Shown here: positions 9,812-17,156 of the stretch, piece after piece
Numbering within the stretch: position 1 is the first letter of the stretch
How the letters are laid out: every line of letters begins with the position of its first letter
Source: Prochlorococcus sp. AG-670-O17
Lineage (GTDB): Bacteria; Cyanobacteriota; Cyanobacteriia; PCC-6307; Cyanobiaceae
Assembly (NCBI GenBank): GCA_003211315.1
Contig: QCTC01000002.1
Location: forward strand, 1 to 64,000
Length of the DNA stretch: 64,000 nucleotides
Direction: 5' to 3'
The notes under the pieces: generated by a model
Databases searched by the model: none
Told to the model about the DNA's origin: nothing
What the model saw: only the letters and a program-made list of their open reading frames with translations
Translations under genes and position numbers: made by a program

Positions 9812-10075
9812 TTAAAAGTCTTCAAGGTTTGTCATTGATGAAGAACAATATCGTTTTTGAGAAGCTAAATCCCCGATTTCCCAGCAACTTTTTATTTCAA
9901 CATTATTTTCAGGAGATGAAAACTTTATTATTAATGGTGATTGATTTGTATTAGTTAAATCGAAGGCATTAACACTTTTGTTCCTACCGAGAGATGAAGC
10001 TTCCTGTTTTGTTTGTTCTAAAAAAGCTAAAGGAAGAAAAAATAGAAGCGTTGTTAATACAGTTTTCTTATTCAT
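9812..10075 (-). CDS. small exported hypothetical protein
   Basis: N-terminal signal sequence; lies 3 nt upstream of murA in the same orientation. Confidence 0.55.
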   Translation of the reverse strand: MNKKTVLTTLLFFLPLAFLEQTKQEASSLGRNKSVNAFDLTNTNQSPLIIKFSSPENNVEIKSCWEIGDLASQKRYCSSSMTNLEDF

Positions 10076-10316
10076 TTTTAATTACTTTGAATAATTCATT
10101 TTCAAAATGATTCATTATTTCTGATGTCTCAAAAATAAAGATTTTAAGATTTGATCAGTCCAAGTATTAATAGATTGCTTTTTAAGAAAGCATTACTTTC
10201 TAAGGTTTTTAACTGAGCAAATAATTGTTTCACTGAAGAATTAAATAAATGCTAAAAAAACCTTTGACTGTTGTGATCCCCATCACCACTGCCTCGCAGA
10301 TGTGTCTCTTAATAGT

Positions 10317-10462
10317 TACACACTTATACATACTATAACACACTTTGAATATTTGTTTGTTATTTGGATATCATGATATAACCTATAAATAACAATAAAC
10401 ATTTAAAGTTAATTTGCCGGATTAGTATTAATAAATACTATTTGTTATACTATAAGTGTGTA
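10317..10462. promoter_or_regulatory. 12-bp inverted repeat TACACACTTATA/TATAAGTGTGTA upstream of the RHH gene (candidate operator)
   Basis: TACACACTTATA 10317-10328; exact reverse complement TATAAGTGTGTA 10451-10462. Confidence 0.45.
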
Positions 10463-10492
10463 TCGTTTTCTGTAATTTACATTAATCAACTA

Positions 10493-10972
10493 ATGCCTAC
10501 TAAGCTTGATAGGGTACAGGTTCTTTTTCAGAAAGATTTATTTAAAAAGCTTAAGGTAATTGCAAAAATTGAGCGCAGATCGTTATCTAGTATGGTTGGA
10601 AGCATTGTAGAAGATGCAATGAATTCTAAAAAATATCAATCTCTTTTATCGAAGGCAAAGTCAGATGATTTAAAATCAAAAATTGATCAAAGTAAACTAT
10701 TAATTAATGAAATTTTAAAATCTAAGAGTTCAAATCAATCAGATATTGATGAAAATTCTAAATTAAAACAAATTGAAGATATACTTTCATTAATATCAGA
10801 ATCCAATAAAGAATCATTAGAGGAACCAGTGGGAAAAGATTTATTATTAGTAGAAGAAGCTTTGAAACCAGACGGTTTAATTGAAGAATTAGAATTGGAA
10901 ACAGATTATAAGATTAATAAAATGAATGTAATGCTCAGTAAAATTAATAAAAATAAGGATTTAAATGTTTAA
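10493..10972 (+). CDS. ribbon-helix-helix/CopG-like DNA-binding protein with a long acidic C-terminus
   Basis: MPTKLDRVQVLFQKDLFKKLKVIAKIERRSLSSMVGSIVEDAM; ATG at 10493 preferred over the track start at 10442. Confidence 0.65.
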   Translation: MPTKLDRVQVLFQKDLFKKLKVIAKIERRSLSSMVGSIVEDAMNSKKYQSLLSKAKSDDLKSKIDQSKLLINEILKSKSSNQSDIDENSKLKQIEDILSLISESNKESLEEPVGKDLLLVEEALKPDGLIEELELETDYKINKMNVMLSKINKNKDLNV

Positions 10973-10990
10973 ATCAAGAGATTCAGAGTT

Positions 10991-11191
10991 ATGTGGATAG
11001 GAAGAATTTGCTTGTTTGGATGGTTAAGTTCATATATTTCAGGTTTTTTCATGGAACCTATTTCTCACCGAAAGTATGTTGCATTTTTAGAAAAAAAATT
11101 ACTTCAAGCATCAAGATTTCTGCCGTTTGGAAATTATAGTTTAAGAAAACTCATGAAAAAAGTATTAAATTCGACATTAAGAGATAAATAA
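10991..11191 (+). CDS. small hypothetical protein
   Basis: 66-aa ORF, N-terminal hydrophobic stretch, TAATG overlap with next gene. Confidence 0.4.
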   Translation: MWIGRICLFGWLSSYISGFFMEPISHRKYVAFLEKKLLQASRFLPFGNYSLRKLMKKVLNSTLRDK

Positions 11192-11505
11192 TGAATCAAT
11201 TTGAAAAAATGGAAGAGAAAATGAATGAGTGGCAGAGCGGAATAAGAATTCTCTACAAAGATATCCAAACAATCCGTAACTGGACAGATGAGCAGGTTTG
11301 GAAAGAACTTGAAAATGAGATAAAAAGAATTACTCCTGAGAGTCAATATGGTGAGGATGACTTGGCTTGGACCAGAGAAATTATTACATCAAAAAGAGAT
11401 GTTACTTTATGGGAAGCGGTAAGACTTACTATTAGATTTAAACATTCAACGCCTCTGTTAGATGCTCTTGGTAATCTTAGAGCTCGAGATAAATCTGGAA
11501 CTTAA
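11191..11505 (+). CDS. hypothetical protein, paralogue of the next ORF
   Basis: Shared pattern W..GI...K..Q......W.....E......DL.W......PLLDAL with 11570-11842 plus its readthrough. Confidence 0.55.
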   Translation: MNQFEKMEEKMNEWQSGIRILYKDIQTIRNWTDEQVWKELENEIKRITPESQYGEDDLAWTREIITSKRDVTLWEAVRLTIRFKHSTPLLDALGNLRARDKSGT

Positions 11506-11569
11506 ATATCTATTATGTTCTTTTATAAGCAAATAGAAAATAAGTTTTTTTCAAGAATTTATTTATAGT

Positions 11570-11842
11570 TTGACTAAATTTATAGATACATCTGGTTTTG
11601 ATAATGTCGAACAAGTCAGAAAATGGTATCTAGGTATTCAATCAACTTTTAAGCAAATGCAGCAACAAAATAATTATGATAAAAAACAAGCTTGGGATAA
11701 ATTAAAAATAGAATTACTTAAATCAGTTGCAAAAGAAGATTTTGTACAGAATGATCTTGAATGGGTTGAAGATCTCCTTCTTCATGAAATAATTCCAACT
11801 ACTGAAGAAGCCTGTAGATTTGAAAAAAAATATCCTAATTAA
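11570..11842 (+). CDS. hypothetical protein, paralogue of the preceding ORF; possibly truncated by an in-frame stop
   Basis: Same-frame readthrough past TAA 11840-11842 gives TPLIDALAKIF*, matching TPLLDALG in the paralogue. Confidence 0.5.
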   Translation: MTKFIDTSGFDNVEQVRKWYLGIQSTFKQMQQQNNYDKKQAWDKLKIELLKSVAKEDFVQNDLEWVEDLLLHEIIPTTEEACRFEKKYPN

Positions 11843-11890
11843 ACTCCTTTAATTGATGCGCTTGCCAAAATCTTCTAATTTATTTTTGAT

Positions 11891-12829
11891 TTAAATAACA
11901 CTTACCCCTGTAAACGTTTTGATATTATCTATAGTTTCTTTTGGAGTTTTTATAAGATCTTCATATGTAACTTCTATTAAATTGTCCTTAGGAATAAGAT
12001 TTTTCATTATTTGCCATTTATCTAATATGAAGGATCTAGTAAACTTTGCATCTTTCTCTGCGTTCCCAAGATATGGAATAAAACCAAATTCTTTATTAAA
12101 TGATTTGATAGATTTTTCTATACTTTTCACATGATCGTATTTACGTTCAATGTAAATAAATTTTGAGTTGGGAAATAACTCAAGTAATAAGTCAACTCTC
12201 GTTGTAAATGCTGGAGCTTTATTGATAAAAACTTTTCCAGGTAAACCATCATGAATCCATGCCCATTCAAGAAGTAATTTTAATTTTTTTTTGAAATCTA
12301 ATGTAGCTTTCCATTTGTACCATCTTTCTAAATCCTTAGATAATGACTTTCCAAGACCAATTGATGTTGGAGGATGTTCGCAACTCAATCTCATTAATGC
12401 AATATCTAACTCTTGAGGTCCCTCTGCTAATAATGGGACCCAATCAAAAAATCTATTTTTATAAGATGGTATAAATTTGCGAAAAAGTTCTTTAAATATT
12501 AAGGCTGCCTGAGGGCAACATGAAAACGTATTTTTTATTGTAGCTGCTTTAGTAGCTTTAACTATTTCTGTGTGGAGGTATGTTGTTCCACTTCTCCATG
12601 CACCTATAATAAAAATTGGATCAGGCATATTCTTTGGCTTCTTGTAAAGAATTTTTTGCAACCAATAAAGAGGTTCAGCCAACCAACCGAGTGCAATATT
12701 CTGGAATAAATAAAAAGAAATAATAGGAAATCTATTAGCTTTTTTTAACAACTCAAACTGAACAGAAGGTCTTAAGCATCCAATAATAATTAAGCGTGGA
12801 TTGAAAAACAATAATCTATTTATATCCAA
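11891..12829 (-). CDS. sulfotransferase family protein
   Basis: PAPS-binding P-loop-like FIIGAWRSGTTYLHTEI; C-terminal VTYEDLIKTPKETI. Confidence 0.85.
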   Translation of the reverse strand: MDINRLLFFNPRLIIIGCLRPSVQFELLKKANRFPIISFYLFQNIALGWLAEPLYWLQKILYKKPKNMPDPIFIIGAWRSGTTYLHTEIVKATKAATIKNTFSCCPQAALIFKELFRKFIPSYKNRFFDWVPLLAEGPQELDIALMRLSCEHPPTSIGLGKSLSKDLERWYKWKATLDFKKKLKLLLEWAWIHDGLPGKVFINKAPAFTTRVDLLLELFPNSKFIYIERKYDHVKSIEKSIKSFNKEFGFIPYLGNAEKDAKFTRSFILDKWQIMKNLIPKDNLIEVTYEDLIKTPKETIDNIKTFTGVSVI

Positions 12830-12963
12830 AATAAAGATTATCTATGGAACTTTCGATAAGTCAATCAGTACTTATTGCTTTTGTAAGATACTCAAAATAA
12901 TCTTTACATCTCTATGAAAGTAAAGTAATAAATATTTTTTCTTATGGTTCGCTGCCTACTAGG

Positions 12964-12995
12964 TTTCACGTGGGTTTTACGTGGCGGAATACGTG
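12964..12995 (+). repeat. Right subterminal TTTCACGTG motif cluster (candidate recombinase arm sites)
   Basis: TTTCACGTG 12964-12972, TTTTACGTG 12975-12983, GAATACGTG 12987-12995. Confidence 0.55.
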
Positions 12996-13049
12996 TTATA
13001 ATATGTTCAGACCCATTGATATAACTGTCTTTTTTATTAACCTTTTTGG

Positions 13050-13071
13050 AGGGACTATTGAGTGGGAATAA
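13050..13071 (+). repeat. Candidate right attachment repeat (displaced guaA 3' end)
   Basis: AGGGACTATTGAGTGGGAATAA; in frame GGG ACT ATT GAG TGG GAA TAA = GTIEWE*. Confidence 0.75.
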
Positions 13072-13116
13072 AAAATACTTTAATTTTTTTGTCTTTAACT
13101 TTTTTACAAAATTCTT

Positions 13117-13830
13117 ATGGATGAAACTATTAAATTAAGTAGGTCTACTGTTGAAAAATATCTTAATTGTCCTAGATGTTGCGTTCTTGATAAAAAGCAT
13201 AAAATAAAACCTCCATCATTACCATTTACTTTAAATATTGCTGTAGATAATTTATGTAAAAATGAGTTTGATTATTATCGTGATAGACAGGAATCTCATC
13301 CTTTATTTATTGAGCATAATATCGATGCTATACCTTTTAAACATAAAGATATAGATACTTGGAGAAGCAATTTTAAAGGAATTAGATATAAATCTACTGA
13401 ACATAATTATGATTTTGGTGGTGCGGTGGATGATGTCTGGCAAAAAAAGAATGGAGAGTTGATTATCGTTGATGTAAAAGCAACATCAAGAAATAATTTT
13501 GATTGGTTTGAAACTTTTAATAAATATGATTATGCAAAAGCATATAAAAGACAATTAGAAATGTATCAGTGGTTATTTAGAAAAAATGGTTTCAAAGTTG
13601 CAGATGAGGCCTATCTTCTTTATTTTAATGGGAAAAAGAATGAGAAATTTTTTAATAATCAGTTAAAGTTCGATGTGCATTTTATTAAGTTAGATTGTTC
13701 TTCAGCATGGGTAGAAGGCAAAGTTATTGAAACAGTAAAACTTCTCAGATCTAATTTGTTCCCTTCACCATCTTTTAAATGTGAATATTGTAATTATTTA
13801 AAAAAGCGTTGGCAGTTGTCAAAAAATTAA
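13117..13830 (+). CDS. PD-(D/E)XK nuclease superfamily (RecB/Cas4-like) protein
   Basis: GGAVDDVW...LIIVDVKATS...RQLEMYQWLF; N-terminal CPRCC and C-terminal CEYC cysteines. Confidence 0.7.
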   Translation: MDETIKLSRSTVEKYLNCPRCCVLDKKHKIKPPSLPFTLNIAVDNLCKNEFDYYRDRQESHPLFIEHNIDAIPFKHKDIDTWRSNFKGIRYKSTEHNYDFGGAVDDVWQKKNGELIIVDVKATSRNNFDWFETFNKYDYAKAYKRQLEMYQWLFRKNGFKVADEAYLLYFNGKKNEKFFNNQLKFDVHFIKLDCSSAWVEGKVIETVKLLRSNLFPSPSFKCEYCNYLKKRWQLSKN

Positions 13831-13920
13831 TTAATGACTTTGAAAAATAATATTATTGGATAATTCTGGAAAAATTCATAAATAAAGATAATCTTTAAGT
13901 AGACAATAAATTTTTAGATT

Positions 13921-14529
13921 TTGGTTAACCCGAAAAGCCCTGATAATAAAATTAGCAGTCATTTACAACAAGATGTTGTCAAAATTGCAGGCAAAACAAT
14001 CTTTATTAATCCATTTTTGTATTGGAGAAGGTTTGATGAAAATACCAATAGATGGTTAAGAGAACCAGGACAAATGTCAGAAGAGCAAATTCAGCCAAAC
14101 AGAAATCGTTTTTATCCTGAAATTGACTGGGCTGATTTAAGTCAAGATCAAAAGCTCGTAAAAGATGCAAGTGTAGAAATGTTTCTGAAGACTTTGGAAC
14201 TTATAAGCACGTTTCACCCTCAGCTTAACTCTGGACAACTATTAGAAGTTGAGAGGAAAATGGCAATTACAAAAAAGCTACCTTTTGAAAAGTGGGTAAA
14301 AAAGTCTTTTGCTAAAAAAGCTAGAGCTGAAGAAAATGAGAAAAGAAAATTTCAAAGAGATAGATTTATCAGAAGTTGGAAGGAATGGCTAAGTCTTGAA
14401 AATACTCAACAAGCTCTATTACCTATAATTGTCGTTGTCTTTGTCTCAGCATTTATTGGTTGGTCTTTAGGTGTTTCAAAAAACAGTTGCAATCCTTATT
14501 TTGAACAAAATTCAGATCAGTCAATATAA
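13921..14529 (+). CDS. conserved hypothetical membrane protein
   Basis: ORF with C-terminal TM segment LLPIIVVVFVSAFIGWSLG. Confidence 0.6.
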   Translation: MVNPKSPDNKISSHLQQDVVKIAGKTIFINPFLYWRRFDENTNRWLREPGQMSEEQIQPNRNRFYPEIDWADLSQDQKLVKDASVEMFLKTLELISTFHPQLNSGQLLEVERKMAITKKLPFEKWVKKSFAKKARAEENEKRKFQRDRFIRSWKEWLSLENTQQALLPIIVVVFVSAFIGWSLGVSKNSCNPYFEQNSDQSI

Positions 14530-14634
14530 ACCGTTTTATTAATTAGAATTTAATATCATTTAGATGATTTGTAATTTATTATTTGGGGTAATATTAAAGA
14601 AGTTCAGTTTTTAAGTTAACTTATTATTAGATTT

Positions 14635-14787
14635 ATGGATAACAAAGAGCAAGAAAAAAATATATCAAGTTTAGAATTTGATAAAGGAAAGACTCTAAAT
14701 GATTATAAATTTTTAGTTCAAAAACTAAAAAATATAAAGGAGATTATTACTTTGTTAGAAAATAAGTTTTTACAGAAAGAGATGTAA
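14635..14787 (+). CDS. small hypothetical protein (50 aa)
   Basis: MDNKEQEKNISSLEFDKGKTLNDYKFLVQKLKNIKEIITLLENKFLQKEM*; abuts pbp2; not in track; XseB-like size and composition only. Confidence 0.45.
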   Translation: MDNKEQEKNISSLEFDKGKTLNDYKFLVQKLKNIKEIITLLENKFLQKEM

Positions 14788-14791
14788 ATTT

Positions 14792-16582
14792 TTGAAAAAT
14801 AGTAATTTCAATAATAAGTTCCCTTCTTTTAATAGACAGCCTTTGGTTTTCTATTTAATTACTACTTTTACTTTTTTATTAATATTACTTAGATTAGTTT
14901 TTCTTCAATTATTAAATCATGAGACTTACAAAAAAATGTCTGATGAAAATAGAATTAGGCTAATTTCTACTCAACCAATTAGAGGAAGGATACTAGATAA
15001 AAATGGATTAATATTGGCAGATAGCCGTTTTAAGTACTCATTAATAGTTAAACCTCAATACGTCAGCAAAAAAGCATGGCAGAAAAATAAATCAAAGATT
15101 TCGAAATTATTCAATATTTCATCTGATTCACTTCAAAAGAAATATTCTGATGGTTTAAAAAATAAAAATTTTTCAATAACTCTTTTAGATGATTTAAAAG
15201 TTGATCAAGTTATCAAATTTAAAGAAAATGAAAATATCTTAAATGGCTTAGAGATCTCAACAAAAATGATTAGAAATTATCCTTATAAAACTGTTGCTTC
15301 TCATGTGATTGGTTATACCCAACCCATTACAGATTCTGAATTTAATATTTTGTCAAAAAAAGGTTATAAATTAAATGATTTAATAGGAAGAACTGGAATT
15401 GAGTTTGTTTATGAAGATCATATAAGAGGAGAATGGGGAGGAGAAATGATTGAAGTGAACTCTTCTGGCACTTTTACAAAATCTTTAGGTATTAAACCAT
15501 CAAAACAAGGGAAAGACCTTCAATTGACTATTGACTTGAATTTACAATTAATCGCTGAAGAAGTGCTTAAAGATAAAAATGGAGGAGCAATAATAGTTAT
15601 GGATCCAAGAGATGGTGCCATAAGAGCAATGGCTAGTAAACCAACTTTTGACTTGAATTTTTTTTCAAAAGAATTTAAACCAGAAAAAGAATATAATGCT
15701 CTGTTCAAATCTCCTGCAAAACCATTATTTAATAGAGCTTTAAATGCATATGATCCAGGAAGTGTTTGGAAAATTGTAACTGCTATAGCTGGTTTAGAAA
15801 GCGGAAAGTTTCCTCCTGAAACTTCTTTAGAAACTAAACCTTGTATTACATATGGAAGTCAATGTTTTAGAGAACATAATGACTTAGGGTTTGGAACAAT
15901 AGGTTATGAAGATGCTTTGCGGGTTTCAAGTAATACTTTTTTTTATCAAATTGGTTATGGCGTAGGTGTAGATGAAATTTATAACGTTTCTAAGAAGCTT
16001 GGCTTTGCCGCACTATCTGGAATCGAAATATCCGAACAAGAAAATGTAGGTTTAGTGGCAAGTAGTCAATGGGCTAAAAAAGGGAGAGGCTGGGGGGAAC
16101 CAGGAAGAACTCCTTGGGTTCCAGAGGATATCGCGAGTATGTCTATCGGTCAATTTGTTGTCCAAGTTACCCCTATTCAAATAGCTCGTGCATATGCCGT
16201 AATCGCGAATGGTGGTTATTTAGTCACTCCTCATTTATCTAAAAAAGAAGATCAACTATTAATAAATCAAAAACGTATAAAAATTGATATTGATCCAAAT
16301 AATCTTCAGTTAGTGAAAAATGGATTAAGAAAAGTAGTTGAATCTGGAACAGGAGTCTCTATCAATTATGGGGTATCTAATCTTCCTCCAGTTTCAGGCA
16401 AAACTGGTACTGCTGAAGATGGAGAAGGAGGTTCAGATCATGCATGGTTTGTTTGCTTTACTCCTTCTGATAAAAGTGAATTGTTAATAGTTGCTTTTGC
16501 ACAAAATACGCCTGGTGGAGGCTCTGTACATGCACTACCTATGGCTAGAGAAATTTTAAAAGTTTGGAATGAAACTAAATAA
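14792..16582 (+). CDS. mrdA: penicillin-binding protein 2 (transpeptidase)
   Basis: YDPGSVWKIVT (SxxK), SSN and SGKTGTAE motifs. Confidence 0.93.
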   Translation: MKNSNFNNKFPSFNRQPLVFYLITTFTFLLILLRLVFLQLLNHETYKKMSDENRIRLISTQPIRGRILDKNGLILADSRFKYSLIVKPQYVSKKAWQKNKSKISKLFNISSDSLQKKYSDGLKNKNFSITLLDDLKVDQVIKFKENENILNGLEISTKMIRNYPYKTVASHVIGYTQPITDSEFNILSKKGYKLNDLIGRTGIEFVYEDHIRGEWGGEMIEVNSSGTFTKSLGIKPSKQGKDLQLTIDLNLQLIAEEVLKDKNGGAIIVMDPRDGAIRAMASKPTFDLNFFSKEFKPEKEYNALFKSPAKPLFNRALNAYDPGSVWKIVTAIAGLESGKFPPETSLETKPCITYGSQCFREHNDLGFGTIGYEDALRVSSNTFFYQIGYGVGVDEIYNVSKKLGFAALSGIEISEQENVGLVASSQWAKKGRGWGEPGRTPWVPEDIASMSIGQFVVQVTPIQIARAYAVIANGGYLVTPHLSKKEDQLLINQKRIKIDIDPNNLQLVKNGLRKVVESGTGVSINYGVSNLPPVSGKTGTAEDGEGGSDHAWFVCFTPSDKSELLIVAFAQNTPGGGSVHALPMAREILKVWNETK

Positions 16583-16613
16583 ATATAATTCGCCTAGATT
16601 TTTATAAAATATT

Positions 16614-17138
16614 TTAAACTTTCAATTTTTTCATTTGTGAAAGTCGTTGAATTATATCTTCTATTGTTTTTATATCCACTGGTTTACTAAATGAAGATAA
16701 CAGTTGTCTACCTAAAACTTGACTTCCTAAATGTACTAATTGAATTCGTAATGAGGTTAACAGCTCTAATCCAACTCCACCAGAAAAAGTTGCAATTGCA
16801 ATTGGCTGACCATTAAATAAATTTCTAAAATCATCCCCTGATACGGATAGCCATGCTATGAGATTAGAAAGAATTGGAGGTATCGAACCGTTATATTCAG
16901 GAGCACATATAATCCATTTTTCTGTAGCAAAAAGCTTTTTTTTTATTTCAATTATTTCGACAGGAATATTTTCTTTTGTATGAATTCGTGGATTAAATAA
17001 AGGTATATCAAAACTAGTAAGATCCAAAATCTCAGAATTGAATTTTAGTTCATTACTTTTTTCTTGAAATTTTTTTGAAAGTTCTAGATTTTTTCCACAA
17101 CTTGCTGAAATGATTATTAGATCTTTTGCATCAGGCAT
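16614..17138 (-). CDS. NADPH-dependent FMN reductase family
   Basis: Flavodoxin-like fold; CAPEYNGSIPPILSNLIAW. Confidence 0.85.
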   Translation of the reverse strand: MPDAKDLIIISASCGKNLELSKKFQEKSNELKFNSEILDLTSFDIPLFNPRIHTKENIPVEIIEIKKKLFATEKWIICAPEYNGSIPPILSNLIAWLSVSGDDFRNLFNGQPIAIATFSGGVGLELLTSLRIQLVHLGSQVLGRQLLSSFSKPVDIKTIEDIIQRLSQMKKLKV

Positions 17139-17156
17139 AAATAAAAATAATTTGGT

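Larger units (their letters stand above)
6104..13071. mobile_element. Putative genomic island integrated at the guaA 3' end, no integrase visible inside
   Basis: guaA-3'-end direct repeats at both boundaries, subterminal TTTCACGT clusters, non-core cargo with extra envelope genes. Confidence 0.7.
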
